A stretch of 64,000 nt of DNA from Hymenobacter sp. BT559 (GCF_016427535.1 NZ_JAELXV010000002.1:977865-1041864), one strand, 5' to 3'. Shown: positions 9,538 to 18,471, counted from the first letter of the stretch. Notes: generated by a model from the letters alone, not told the origin. Made by a program: numbers and translations.

Positions 9538-9822
9538 TTAGTGTGGCGATGAGGAGGCCGGCTGGTTTGTCGCCATTGCCGGGCGCAGGGCCGCGCCATC
9601 GCCGCTCACGGCTAGTATCAGCATGCCTAGCAGCGCTACGTAGGCCGGGCGGCGTGCCCAGTCGGGCAGCCACCAGCCCCTAGGTGGCAGCTGAGCCGTA
9701 AGCCGGGCCTGAACCCGGGCGTAAAAAAACGGTCGTGGCTGCGCCCTTGGCTGCTTGCGAAGCTGCTGCAGTAGTGCCTCCCATTCTTGGTCGGAGCCGG
9801 GCTGACTAATTGGATTAGGCAT
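9538..9822 (-). CDS. Small single-span membrane protein, probable anti-sigma partner
   Basis: 94 residues from ATG 9822. The N-terminal half is soluble (QEWEALLQQLRKQPRAQPRPFFYARVQARL), followed by one hydrophobic segment (YVALLGMLILAVSG) and a short polar tail. The start overlaps the stop of the ECF sigma gene by 8 bp, so it is translationally coupled to it. That position is typical for anti-sigma factors, but it lacks the HxxxCxxC zinc motif and is very short. A longer frame reaching 9906 would run into the sigma gene and is unlikely. Confidence 0.65.
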   Translation of the reverse strand: MPNPISQPGSDQEWEALLQQLRKQPRAQPRPFFYARVQARLTAQLPPRGWWLPDWARRPAYVALLGMLILAVSGDGAALRPAMATNQPASSSPH

Positions 9823-10450
9823 GGCGAAAGGATGCGTGGAGGTGCTGGCGTAGGGTATGCCGCGCCCGAAACAATAAAGACTCGACCGCCGAAACTGTGG
9901 TATCAAGCACCGCCGCTATTTCGTCGTAGCTCAGTTCCTGCTCGTGGCGCAGCGTAAAAGCTATTTGCTGCTGGCTAGGCAGGCGCCCAATGTAGCTGAG
10001 CAACAGATGCAGCTGTTGCTCACCTTCCAGCAGCGCCAGCGGGTGCGCGTGGTCGGGCGGCTCGTGCAGTACTTGGTTCTGTAAGCCTAGTAGACTGGTA
10101 AAATAAGCAAAGCGCTTTTTGGCAGTAGCCCGCCGGCGGTGCTGTAGTGCCCGCGAAGTAGCCAGCCGGTAGAGCCAAGTGCTCAGAGTTGTTTCGCTCC
10201 GAAATTTGGCCACCGTTTGGTAAACCTCCACAAAAACTTCTTGGGCTACGTCCTCAGCCTCTTCTGCCGAGCGCAACAACGAAAAAGCCGTGCTGTACAC
10301 ACGCTGCTGGTACTTCTCCACAAGGCTGCGAAAAGCAGCCTCACTCCCTTGCTGAAGCTGCGCTACTAGCTCCGCATCGGCCACCACAACGCCTAGGTCA
10401 GACTTAGGCAATGAGTTGAAGCACAGGGGTAGTGAGAGGCTGTAAGCCAT
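9815..10450 (-). CDS. RNA polymerase sigma factor, ECF (sigma-70) family
   Basis: 211 residues. Region 2 is visible as AFRSLVEKYQQRVYSTAFSLLRSAEEAEDVAQEVFVEVYQ, with STWLYRLATSRAL, and region 4 as LPSQQQIAFTLRHEQELSYDEIAAVLDTTVSAVESLLFRA, the helix-turn-helix that reads the -35 element. It controls an unknown regulon. The membrane protein gene downstream overlaps it and is the likely anti-sigma. The first 25 residues are hydrophobic and poorly conserved in style, so an internal start is possible. Confidence 0.92.
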   Translation of the reverse strand: MAYSLSLPLCFNSLPKSDLGVVVADAELVAQLQQGSEAAFRSLVEKYQQRVYSTAFSLLRSAEEAEDVAQEVFVEVYQTVAKFRSETTLSTWLYRLATSRALQHRRRATAKKRFAYFTSLLGLQNQVLHEPPDHAHPLALLEGEQQLHLLLSYIGRLPSQQQIAFTLRHEQELSYDEIAAVLDTTVSAVESLLFRARHTLRQHLHASFRHA

Positions 10451-10678
10451 AAAGACCAGCGCAGCTTGGCAGCGTAGAGGTGGGGGCAGCGGCTAGCGCT
10501 ACTGTCTCTTAGGTGCCGATGCTGCACAAAACTTGCGCAAGCTTATTCTTGTTTTTAATAAAACGTTAGCTGTCAGCATAATTAATTTGAAAAGAGCAGG
10601 TGGTTTAATTGTAGAAGCTACCATAGTGCTGGTAGGGCCCGCGATTAAACCACCTATCTCTTCACCTCAACAGTAAGC

Positions 10679-12610
10679 CTAGAGCCCCGCCAGTTCCTCG
10701 CCAAAGCCGCCGCTTAGAATGGGGAAGCGCAGCCATGAGCGTGGGTCCACGTTGTAGTCGTCGAGGTGGAAGGAAGGCGCGTAGCGCTCACGCTTCCACT
10801 GGTTGCGGCTCCAGAGCTGGTAAAAACGCTTGACATACGTGCGCAGCTGGTCGAGCTCATAGTTAGGCTCTTCGGCTACCAACTGGGCCAGTACGGCCGC
10901 TGGCGATAGACGGTCGTAGAAAGCTAGCCGCTCGATGCGGTTGAGCAGCACGTAAGGCATGAGGTCGCGCTCATCGGTTTGCTTGTCGGCCAAGGGGCGT
11001 AGCTCGGCGGTGGGTTGCAGGGCATTCACGTGCCGCAGGCCTTCGTAGCCGAGGGCCATTTGAGCCCAGCGCAGCCACTTTTTAACAAAGTCTTTGTCGA
11101 CGCCCGCGATGGGGGAGATGCTGCCCGCTGTGTCGCCATCCATGGTGCAGTAGCCCACACTGGCCTCCGAGCGGTTGCTGGTAGTAATGAGCAGGCAATT
11201 CTGCACGTTGGCCAGCAGCCAGATGCCGGGGGCCCGCACCCGCGCCTGAATATTTTGCAGCGCCAGGTCGTCGGTTTGCCAGGTAAGCTCGCGGCCCAGC
11301 GCGTGCTGAATCTTACCCACGTAGCCGGTTACTTCGTCATCTATCGTCCAGTCGAAGAACCGAGCACCTAGGCTATCGGCTAGCTCCTTTGCCGAGTTTA
11401 GCGTGTCTTCCGAAGAGTTGACGGTGCCCTGGTAGGCGCAGGTCAGCAAATGGTTGACAAGTTTCTGGTTAGCCGTCTCTGGCTTCTGATTTTGCGCCTC
11501 AGCCGGGTTATCCACATCGGTGGCCTGCTGGTGCGCCGTGCCACCCGCGCCCGGCTGTACTATTTCGGTTTTTGCTGCATCAAAGGCGCCACTACGGCGC
11601 TTGAATTCTTCCTCACCTAGTTCGGCCACACCTAGGCGCACCATTTCGGCCACGGCTACGGCGCAAAAGCACGAGTCGGCGCCACCGCTCAAACTCAGCA
11701 CAAAGCCCCGGCTGCGCGCCTTGCGTAGGTAGTCAAACAGTCCCAGGCTGATGGCTTGGTTAAGCTCGCGGTACTCGTCGGGCTCAGGCAGCTGCACAAT
11801 GGACTCAACCACTTCCAGCGGCTCGTCAAAGTCCACGTCTACCCATTCTAGGTCTACTTCCTTGAAGCTGAGCAGCTGGTTGCGCTTGAGTAGATGCCCA
11901 TTGCGCGCCACCAGTATCTCCCCGTCGTAAATGGTGCGGCCAGCCTCGTTGCCCAGCAAGTTGGCGTAGAGATATGTGCAAGCAAAGTTGCGCGACGAGT
12001 TAAGAACCAGCTTGTAGCGCACATCCGTTTTGCTCATGGCAAAGTGGCTGGCCGAAGGGTTCACTATTAAATCAACCTTGCCGCGCAGGCGGCAAGCGGG
12101 CCGCACATCGTCGGGCCGCCAGGCGTCTTCACAAATCTCAAAGCCAAACCGCACACCGTGGTGCTCAAACGTGAGGTCGCCCAAGGGCCAGCTTTCACCC
12201 CCGTGCTCCACAGTCGTTGTTTGCCCTGCCGGCCACGACACGAAGAAGCGCGTCTCGTAGTGCACCCCATCATTAGCCAGAAATTGCTTGGCCGCGAAAC
12301 CTAGGATTTCGCCGTCGCGCAGCACCGCAGCCGTGTTGTAGGTGTAGTGGTGCAGGCGCACGGGCAGCCCCACTACCACGCAAATGCCGTGTGTGAGCGG
12401 CCGAATTTTTTGCAGGTGCTCCATGGCCGCCGCGGGCAGCCAGTCGCTCAGAAACAGGTCTTCGCAGTTGTAGCCCGTCAGGCACAGCTCGGGCAAGCAC
12501 AGCAGCTCTACGCCATCGGCCTTAGCCTGCTCAATGGCAGTGCTAATATTTTGAATATTATGATTCCAGTCAAACGGAATCTGGTTGAGGGCGGCACCGG
12601 CAAGACGCAT
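10679..12610 (-). CDS. nadE: Glutamine-dependent NAD+ synthetase
   Basis: 643 residues with two domains. The N-terminal nitrilase-type amidohydrolase has LPELCLTGYNCEDLF (Glu) and GFEICEDAWRPDD (catalytic Cys near 160). The C-terminal NAD synthetase has the ATP pyrophosphatase loop LSLSGGADSCFC (near residue 308) and later ITTSNRSEASVGY and DGDTAGSISPIAG. It converts nicotinic acid adenine dinucleotide to NAD+ using glutamine-derived ammonia. A hydrophilic insert (about residues 340-385, with AEAQNQKPETANQK) lies shortly after the ATP loop. Confidence 0.96.
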   Translation of the reverse strand: MRLAGAALNQIPFDWNHNIQNISTAIEQAKADGVELLCLPELCLTGYNCEDLFLSDWLPAAAMEHLQKIRPLTHGICVVVGLPVRLHHYTYNTAAVLRDGEILGFAAKQFLANDGVHYETRFFVSWPAGQTTTVEHGGESWPLGDLTFEHHGVRFGFEICEDAWRPDDVRPACRLRGKVDLIVNPSASHFAMSKTDVRYKLVLNSSRNFACTYLYANLLGNEAGRTIYDGEILVARNGHLLKRNQLLSFKEVDLEWVDVDFDEPLEVVESIVQLPEPDEYRELNQAISLGLFDYLRKARSRGFVLSLSGGADSCFCAVAVAEMVRLGVAELGEEEFKRRSGAFDAAKTEIVQPGAGGTAHQQATDVDNPAEAQNQKPETANQKLVNHLLTCAYQGTVNSSEDTLNSAKELADSLGARFFDWTIDDEVTGYVGKIQHALGRELTWQTDDLALQNIQARVRAPGIWLLANVQNCLLITTSNRSEASVGYCTMDGDTAGSISPIAGVDKDFVKKWLRWAQMALGYEGLRHVNALQPTAELRPLADKQTDERDLMPYVLLNRIERLAFYDRLSPAAVLAQLVAEEPNYELDQLRTYVKRFYQLWSRNQWKRERYAPSFHLDDYNVDPRSWLRFPILSGGFGEELAGL

Positions 12611-12677
12611 ACTAAGAGCAATTCGGGAGAACTATATTGAGCAAATAAACTTCGCGTTTACTCGCTATACGGATAAT

Positions 12678-13178
12678 ATGCGCCAATTGCTCAGTACTTG
12701 TTTTTGCCTGCTCACTCAGGTAGCACCCGGTCAATCAAGTAAACCTCTGCTGTTAAGTTCAAGCAATACTGCTCTATTTGAGCAGCTTACGGCGGGGCTA
12801 GAAGCCAGCCGCTTATACCAGCTTTACCGTGCCGACCTCAAACTAAAACAAGTAAGACGAAACCGCCACGAGCCCGCGATAAAGGATTCTGTGCTGCTAG
12901 CTATAACCCCCACTGACCACCTAGAGTTGTTTAAAAACCGCTACAATACGCTGCTGCTTGGCGCAACTTTCACCTCAACCAAAGTCAGTTTTGGTGGGCT
13001 GAAGATTGGTGTAACGAAAGAAGTTTTCTGCCGAACCCTGCACCTTAGCCCAACTTATACTACGTATGCATTCACCGACGGCATGGAAAATTTCGTGCAA
13101 CTCACGTGCACGTTTGCCAGTGGTAAGCTGAGGCGTGTTGAGTACAACTATTTGATCAACCCCGATTCAATAGATTAG
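12678..13178 (+). CDS. Hypothetical exported protein
   Basis: 166 residues from ATG 12678. The N-terminus (MRQLLSTCFCLLTQVAPGQ) looks like a short signal peptide; the open frame extends back to 12585 but that part overlaps the divergent nadE start and is not convincing coding sequence. The body has alternating strands (NRYNTLLLGATFTSTKVSFGG). I recognise no family. Base composition is lower in GC than its neighbours. It ends 5 bp before the convergent rnc stop, with no clear terminator between. Confidence 0.6.
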   Translation: MRQLLSTCFCLLTQVAPGQSSKPLLLSSSNTALFEQLTAGLEASRLYQLYRADLKLKQVRRNRHEPAIKDSVLLAITPTDHLELFKNRYNTLLLGATFTSTKVSFGGLKIGVTKEVFCRTLHLSPTYTTYAFTDGMENFVQLTCTFASGKLRRVEYNYLINPDSID

Positions 13179-13183
13179 CCTCG

Positions 13184-13918
13184 CTATACCCCTAGGGCCG
13201 CCAGTGCGCGTTCGGCGGCCAGTTGCTCAGCCTGCTTTTTATTAAGGCCCATGCCGGTAGCCACTACTTCCTCATTGAGCAGCACGGTGGCTGTAAACTC
13301 CATTACACCACCCGGCCGCGGCTCGCCACTGATTTCGTAGCGCACGTTTTTGCCGTTGCGTTGCGCCCATTCAATGAGCTTGCTCTTATGATTAGAGGTG
13401 GTCGTGGTGAGAGCCGTAACGTCCACAAATGGCTTGATTAAGCCTTTAAGCACAAACTTACGGGCTGATTTATACCCTAGGTCTAGGTACACGGCGCCAA
13501 CCAAAGCTTCGAGCGCGTTGCCGTTTACCGAGCGCGAGCGAGCGGCCCGCGTCTGGGTGCTATCGAGCTGCACCAGCTTGTCGAGACCCAGCTTTAAGGC
13601 AATGGCGTTCAGGCTCTCGCGGTTGACAATGCGCGAGCGGGTTTCGGTCAGAAAGCCTTCCTGCTCGTAGGGGAATTTGCGAAACAAGTACTCGGCCACC
13701 ACCGTGCCCAGCACCGCATCGCCCAAAAACTCCAACCGCTCATTGCTTTGGTGGCGGCCCGCACCGGGCTCGGCTCGCACCACCGACGAGTGCGTAAATG
13801 CTAGCTGGTATAGCCGCGCATTTTGCGGGTCTTGGCCAATAACCGTGGCCACGGCCTGCCGAAACTGCTTGTCGCTGCCCAGCAGCCGCCGAAACAGGCC
13901 GAAAAGAGGAAGTGCCAT
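13184..13918 (-). CDS. rnc: Ribonuclease III
   Basis: 244 residues from ATG 13918. The RNase III signature is NERLEFLGDAVLG, with a second acidic cluster NALEALVGAVYLDLGY, and a C-terminal double-stranded RNA-binding domain (HKSKLIEWAQRNGK ... LNKKQAEQLAAERALAAL). It processes rRNA precursors and structured RNAs. The order acpP-fabF-rnc on one strand is conserved in Bacteroidota. The open frame runs on to 13975, but that part lies inside the repeat that abuts the ATG. Confidence 0.95.
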   Translation of the reverse strand: MALPLFGLFRRLLGSDKQFRQAVATVIGQDPQNARLYQLAFTHSSVVRAEPGAGRHQSNERLEFLGDAVLGTVVAEYLFRKFPYEQEGFLTETRSRIVNRESLNAIALKLGLDKLVQLDSTQTRAARSRSVNGNALEALVGAVYLDLGYKSARKFVLKGLIKPFVDVTALTTTTSNHKSKLIEWAQRNGKNVRYEISGEPRPGGVMEFTATVLLNEEVVATGMGLNKKQAEQLAAERALAALGV

Positions 13919-14207
13919 GACCGCAGATTCAAACGGATTTGTAGGATGGAACGGATACGCCCGCTGCGCTAGCAAGCTGGGTTGACTGTGCTAACAGGCT
14001 GGTTGGGACATGTGAGCTAGTCATTTGCAGTGAATATTGTGCGACAACTGCAGTATCGCAGTAAATAACTCGGTTTTTGGTAGGCAGTAGTCAAGCGATT
14101 GAAACTACTGAAAACGGTAAATACGCCCGGCTGCACTACGCTGGCTTAGCCAGTCTGCGCAGCGGGCGTATCCGTTTCATCCTACAAATCCGTTTGAATC
14201 TGCGGTC
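13919..14207. repeat. 289-bp element with 51-bp terminal inverted repeats (GACCGCAG family)
   Basis: The left arm (13919-13969) and right arm (14157-14207) are inverted copies that match at 50 of 51 positions, starting GACCGCAGATTC and containing GGATACGCCCGCTGCGC. The element fills the whole space between the rnc start codon and the fabF stop codon and has no recognisable gene inside. The right arm's last base is shared with the fabF TAG. This looks like a MITE or REP doublet (REPIN-like). Confidence 0.85.
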
Positions 14208-15463
14208 TACTCGGCCAAGCGGCGGAATACAACCGTCGTGTTGTGGCCGCCAAACCCGAAGGTGTTGCTCACGGCCACGTTTACTTCGCGCGCCTGCGCC
14301 ACATTGGGCGTGAAATTCAGCGCTTGGTTGATTTCCGGGTCGGGCGTGTGCAGATTTATAGTAGGGGGCACCAGGCCGTGCTGAATGGCCATGATAGAAG
14401 CCACCGCCTCGATGCCGCCCGCGCCACCTAGCAGGTGGCCGGTCATGCTCTTGGTAGAGGAGATATTGAGCTTGGGCGCATGCTCTCCAAAAACGGTTTC
14501 AATGGCTTTAATCTCAGCGCCATCACCTAGGGGCGTGCTTGTGCCGTGGGTGTTGATGTAGTCAACCTCCTCGGGGCGAATACCCGCATCGCGTAGCGCA
14601 TTTTGCATTACCAAAACCACGCCCGAGCCGCTAGGGTCGGGAGCCGTGATGTGGTACGCATCCGACGACATGCCACCGCCAATGAGCTCGGCGTAAATCT
14701 TAGCGCCGCGTGCCTTGGCGTGCTCATACTCTTCGAGCACCAGCGCGCCCGAGCCTTCGCCCAGCACAAAGCCATCGCGCTCCTTGTCATAAGGGCGCGA
14801 CGCCGACGCCGGGTCATCGTTGCGCTCGCTCATGGCTTTTAGTGCATTAAAGCCGCCCACACCCGATTCAGTAATGGCCGCTTCAGAACCACCCGTCACG
14901 ATAACGTCGGCCAGACCCAAGCGCAGGTTATTAAAGGCAGCGATAATGGCGTCGTTCGACGAGGCGCAGGCCGAAGTCGTCACGTAGTTGGGCCCGCGGA
15001 AGCCATTTTTAATGGAAATATTGCCCGACGATGAGTCGGCAATCATGCGCGGGATGAAGAAAGGCGAGTAGCGGGGGGTGCCGTCGCCGCGCTCAAACTG
15101 GAAGCACTCTTCTTGCAGCGATTTTAGCCCGCCGATGCCCGAGCCCCAAATAACGCCTACCCGGTCTTTATCAACGTTGCCCGTCAGCAGGCCCGCGTCG
15201 GCGATAGCCTCGTCGGAAGCGATGACGGCGAACTGCGTAAACAAGTCCATTTTGGGGCCTTGCTTGCGCTCGAAATAATCGAGGGGGTTATAATTCTTTA
15301 CCTCGCAGGCAAAGCGCGTTTTGAATTTGGTGGCGTCGAAGCGCGTAATGGGGGCAGCCCCACTGACGCCATTTTTTAGCCCTTCCCAGTAGGCAGGCGC
15401 AGTGCTGCCCAGGGGAGTAATGGCCCCGATGCCGGTTACAACGACGCGACGAATTGACGACAT
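14207..15463 (-). CDS. fabF: Beta-ketoacyl-ACP synthase II
   Basis: 418 residues, the normal length. Active-site Cys lies in TTSACASSNDAI (near 165); the two His are in NTHGTSTPLGD and STKSMTGHLLGGAGG. It elongates acyl-ACP with malonyl-ACP in fatty acid synthesis. acpP lies 210 bp upstream on the same strand, separated by a GC-rich hairpin that could lower fabF expression relative to acpP. Its stop codon is completed by the terminal repeat downstream. Confidence 0.98.
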   Translation of the reverse strand: MSSIRRVVVTGIGAITPLGSTAPAYWEGLKNGVSGAAPITRFDATKFKTRFACEVKNYNPLDYFERKQGPKMDLFTQFAVIASDEAIADAGLLTGNVDKDRVGVIWGSGIGGLKSLQEECFQFERGDGTPRYSPFFIPRMIADSSSGNISIKNGFRGPNYVTTSACASSNDAIIAAFNNLRLGLADVIVTGGSEAAITESGVGGFNALKAMSERNDDPASASRPYDKERDGFVLGEGSGALVLEEYEHAKARGAKIYAELIGGGMSSDAYHITAPDPSGSGVVLVMQNALRDAGIRPEEVDYINTHGTSTPLGDGAEIKAIETVFGEHAPKLNISSTKSMTGHLLGGAGGIEAVASIMAIQHGLVPPTINLHTPDPEINQALNFTPNVAQAREVNVAVSNTFGFGGHNTTVVFRRLAE

Positions 15464-15599
15464 AAAGCAGACGCCGGTGGGCGGCGTATTTTATTATTAA
15501 GTGGCTAATGGCTACTAGTAGTTGACTACTAGCTTCTTGTAAATCGAGCAAGCTAGCAGCCAAAAGCTAGTGGCTAATAGCTATTCTGATAAACAGCAA

Positions 15600-15626
15600 A
15601 ACCGGCCGGCGGCGTGCCGGCCGGTT
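15600..15626 (-). terminator. GC-rich hairpin between acpP and fabF
   Basis: A stem of 11 bp (AACCGGCCGGC with GCCGGCCGGTT) is followed on the minus strand by TTTGCTG. It lies 48 bp after the acpP stop and upstream of fabF, so it may be a partial terminator that makes acpP the more abundant product. Confidence 0.65.
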
Positions 15627-15673
15627 CAGGCAATTTCTTAGACAATACGCTCTGACGAGCGCAGGGTAGAAAC

Positions 15674-15910
15674 TTACTTAGCGTGCTCTTCGAGGTAGCT
15701 AACGGCTTGACCCACAGTCTGAATGTTCTCAGCCTGGTCGTCGGGAATGCTAACGTTGAATTCTTTCTCGAACTCCATGATTAGCTCCACGGTGTCGAGC
15801 GAATCGGCACCTAGGTCGTTGGTGAAGCTGGCTTCCGGAGTTACTTCCGAGGCTTCAACGCCCAGCTTGTCGATAATGATGGCTTTTACTTTTTCGGCGA
15901 TTTCAGACAT
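15674..15910 (-). CDS. acpP: Acyl carrier protein
   Basis: 78 residues, acidic and helical, with the phosphopantetheine attachment motif [15 protein letters not shown] (Ser37). It carries acyl chains in fatty acid synthesis and works with FabF downstream. A GTTACTTTGC sequence on the minus strand (15941-15950) resembles the TAnnTTTG -7 box and may be its promoter. Confidence 0.98.
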   Translation of the reverse strand: MSEIAEKVKAIIIDKLGVEASEVTPEASFTNDLGADSLDTVELIMEFEKEFNVSIPDDQAENIQTVGQAVSYLEEHAK

Positions 15911-16049
15911 TGCAGTCGTGGGTTAAGAGGAAACTTGCCTGCAAAGTAACGTCACTTTTTTTATCCGTCCTGCGAATCGGCTTTTTGCGGCACGTACAAG
16001 ATTTTGGCCCCTGCCTTTTCGAGGGCCCTTGCCGGGCCGGCAAAATCCG

Positions 16050-16058
16050 TAGCTTTGC
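16050..16058 (+). promoter_or_regulatory. Bacteroidota-type promoter of the IPExxxVDY-pyk operon
   Basis: TAGCTTTGC fits the -7 consensus TAnnTTTGC; a TTG at 16029-16031 lies 18 nt upstream as the -33 element. The expected start point is about 20 bp before ATG 16087. Confidence 0.65.
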
Positions 16059-16086
16059 AGCTTGCCGCCGCCTACCGCTGCCCCTG

Positions 16087-16512
16087 ATGACCCTGACCCT
16101 GGACGCTGAGTATGACTGCGATTTTGCGCTTTTTGGCCTCGTGTCCAGCACCCAAGATTATACGCTGGCCTGGGCCCTCAATCGCTTTTTGCGCCTGCGC
16201 CTGGTGCGGCAACCCGATTTTGTGCTAAACCTGGTACAGCAGGGGCCACTGGCCTTTAGCTACTACCTCTACGCCAAGGAGGCACTTACTTTGCGGCTGT
16301 TTCGCAACCGGGCCTTGCCGCCTTCCATCTTAGCCAAGCCTTTTTTAGCGCCCGACATTCGCGAATACGACTACCTGCTGCAAGTGCAGGGCGGGGCCGA
16401 TGAACTGGCCGGCACCGAGCTGCTTGACCGCCTCACGGCAGTGCCCGCTGTGCGGTATGCCAGCGAGTTTGACCCCTACGAATTGAAATACAAGGAAAAC
16501 CTGATTTTTTAA
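16087..16512 (+). CDS. IPExxxVDY family protein
   Basis: 141 residues from ATG 16087; the frame upstream to 15910 runs antisense into the acpP region and is not coding. The sequence (LDAEYDCDFALFGLVSSTQDYTLAWALNRFL ... REYDYLLQVQGG) fits the small IPExxxVDY family, named for a C-terminal motif and found next to pyk in Bacteroidota. Function is unknown. It ends 13 bp before pyk, so the two form an operon. Confidence 0.8.
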   Translation: MTLTLDAEYDCDFALFGLVSSTQDYTLAWALNRFLRLRLVRQPDFVLNLVQQGPLAFSYYLYAKEALTLRLFRNRALPPSILAKPFLAPDIREYDYLLQVQGGADELAGTELLDRLTAVPAVRYASEFDPYELKYKENLIF

Positions 16513-16525
16513 CGCCTCTCCCCGC

Positions 16526-17968
16526 ATGGACCCCATTTCCACTTCGTTCAATAAAACCAAAATTGTGGCCACCGTTGGCCCCGCTTCTAACACCTACGAG
16601 CGGCTGGGCATGCTCATTCGTGAGGGAGTTGATGTGTTTCGCCTCAATTTTTCGCACGGCGCTCATGAGGAGCATCTCTCGGTTATTAATACCGTGCGCC
16701 GCCTCAATAAAGACCTGCGCACCAACGTAGGCCTGCTGCAGGACTTGCAGGGCCCCAAGATTCGCCTAGGTGAAGTGGAAGGTGGCCAGGTAGAGATTAA
16801 GCCCGGTGATAAAATCACGATTGTGGCGGGTGAAAAAGAGGTGAGCACTGCCACACGCCTAGCAACTATCTACCTAGGCCTGCCCCGCGACGTGAAACCC
16901 GGCGACAGCATCTTGCTCGATGATGGCAAACTAGAGCTGCGCGTGCTCGCCACCGACCGCGAAAAGGAAGTAGAGTGCGAAGTCATCTACGGCGGCATTG
17001 TGAAGCCCCGCAAGGGCATCAACCTGCCTGACTCGGAGGTATCGGCCCCGAGCATGACAGAGAAAGATATAGAGGACCTGAAATTTGGCCTCGAGAACGA
17101 CGTAGACTGGGTGGCCCTGAGCTTTGCTCGCCGCGCCGATGATATTCGATTCATCAAGAATATCATTGCTGAATCGGGCAAAACGACGCGCGTAGTCGCT
17201 AAGATTGAGACGCCCGACGGCCTGCGTAACATCGACGAGATTATCGCTCTCACCGACGCCGTAATGGTAGCCCGCGGCGACCTAGGCGTGGAAGTGAAGA
17301 TGGAGGAGGTGCCGATGGCACAGAAGATGATTATCGAGAAGTGCAACAAAGCCGGCAAGCCCGTCATTGTGGCCACGCAAATGATGGAGTCGATGATAAC
17401 GGCCCCTCGCCCCACGCGCGCCGAAACCAGCGATGTAGCCAACGCCGTTATCGACGGTGCCGATGCCGTAATGCTCTCGGCCGAAACCGCCGTGGGCCAG
17501 TACCCCGCCGAGGTTATCCGCTCGATGGTCGGTACTATTAAGAGCGTAGAAAGCCGTAGCCCCAAGCTGTTTAATAAGTGGTGGCCGGTTGACGCTACGT
17601 CACCTAGCTTCATGGCCGATAGCGTGTTGTCGGCAGCTTGCCACTTGGCTAAGAACACCGGTGCCAAAGTGATTACTGGCATGACTCATCGCGGCTACAC
17701 GGCTTTCCAAATCGCCAAGTACCGTCCCAAAGCTGATATCTTTATCTTCACCGACGACCGCGCCCTGCTCACCGTGCTGAGCCTGGTGTGGGGTGTGCGT
17801 TCGTTCTACTACGACCGTTTCAATAGCACCGACAGCACGATTGCTGACATCCGCTACGTACTCACTACCACCGGCCACCTGCAAAAGGGCGATGTGTTCA
17901 TCAACACCGCCACGCTGCCAATTACCGATAAGGGTCGTGCCAACATGGTGAAAGTAAGCGTGGCCTAA
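16526..17968 (+). CDS. pyk: Pyruvate kinase
   Basis: 480 residues. N-terminal KIVATVGPASNTYERLGMLI and FRLNFSHGAHEEH, the substrate/Mg loop VARGDLGVEVKMEEVP, and VATQMMESMITAPRPTRAETSDVANAV are all typical. A C-terminal allosteric domain is present (ITGMTHRGYTAFQIAKYRP). It makes pyruvate and ATP in the last step of glycolysis. It is preceded by the IPExxxVDY gene and followed by a strong terminator. Confidence 0.98.
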   Translation: MDPISTSFNKTKIVATVGPASNTYERLGMLIREGVDVFRLNFSHGAHEEHLSVINTVRRLNKDLRTNVGLLQDLQGPKIRLGEVEGGQVEIKPGDKITIVAGEKEVSTATRLATIYLGLPRDVKPGDSILLDDGKLELRVLATDREKEVECEVIYGGIVKPRKGINLPDSEVSAPSMTEKDIEDLKFGLENDVDWVALSFARRADDIRFIKNIIAESGKTTRVVAKIETPDGLRNIDEIIALTDAVMVARGDLGVEVKMEEVPMAQKMIIEKCNKAGKPVIVATQMMESMITAPRPTRAETSDVANAVIDGADAVMLSAETAVGQYPAEVIRSMVGTIKSVESRSPKLFNKWWPVDATSPSFMADSVLSAACHLAKNTGAKVITGMTHRGYTAFQIAKYRPKADIFIFTDDRALLTVLSLVWGVRSFYYDRFNSTDSTIADIRYVLTTTGHLQKGDVFINTATLPITDKGRANMVKVSVA

Positions 17969-17981
17969 GTCTTAGCTTATC

Positions 17982-18027
17982 AGCCATTAAAAAAGGCCGC
18001 CCACATAGGCGGCCTTTTTTAATGGCT
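17982..18027. terminator. Strong bidirectional terminator after pyk
   Basis: A perfect 20-bp stem (arms 17982-18001 and 18008-18027, core AAAAAAGGCCGCC) with a 6-nt loop carries A and T runs on its flanks. Confidence 0.92.
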
Positions 18028-18064
18028 ATACTTAAAAGCCAAAATTGGAATAACTCCAAACGCT

Positions 18065-18094
18065 GCAAGCCCCGCCGGTAGGGGCGGGGCTTGC
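18065..18094. terminator. GC-rich hairpin downstream of rpsT
   Basis: A 12-bp stem (GCAAGCCCCGCC with its complement) and 6-nt loop lies between the convergent pyk and rpsT genes. There is no T run on the minus strand, so its role as the rpsT terminator is uncertain. Confidence 0.45.
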
Positions 18095-18159
18095 GGATAA
18101 GAGGCGCGGGACCAAACGGTGGGGCGGCAGAGTTTGGCCCCGCTAGAACCCGTCTCGCG

Positions 18160-18411
18160 CTAAAGCGCGTTAACGAGTTTTGTCAGCTTGCTCTTGTTGT
18201 TAGCAGCTTTGTTCTTGTGGATGATGTTTTTCTTGGCCAGGCGGTCCAGCATCGACGTTACTTTCTTCAGCAGCTCTTGAGCAGCCGTTTTATCGGTGGT
18301 GCCACGCAGCTTCTTGATAGCGGTGCGGGTAGACTTGTGCTGGTAGCGGTTCAGTACACGCTTCGCTTCGTTGCTGCGGATGCGCTTAATAGCCGACTTG
18401 TGGTTTGCCAT
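18160..18411 (-). CDS. rpsT: 30S ribosomal protein S20
   Basis: 83 residues, very basic, helical: ANHKSAIKRIRSNEAKRVLNR and LRGTTDKTAAQELLKKVTSMLDRLAKKNIIHKNKAANNKSKLTKLV are typical of S20. It binds 16S rRNA in the small subunit. It is a single-gene unit with its own promoter-like box upstream. Confidence 0.97.
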   Translation of the reverse strand: MANHKSAIKRIRSNEAKRVLNRYQHKSTRTAIKKLRGTTDKTAAQELLKKVTSMLDRLAKKNIIHKNKAANNKSKLTKLVNAL

Positions 18412-18471
18412 GACAAAAAAAGAATTCTATAGAGGAACAGCAGATTAGCTGTGGTTTTCACGTTTGGGAGG

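Noticed and set aside
12585..12677. Upstream extension of the hypothetical exported protein
   Set aside because: It overlaps the divergent nadE start and lacks the signal peptide that begins at 12678.
13919..13975. N-terminal extension of RNase III
   Set aside because: The extra codons lie in the terminal repeat; the normal family start is ATG 13918.
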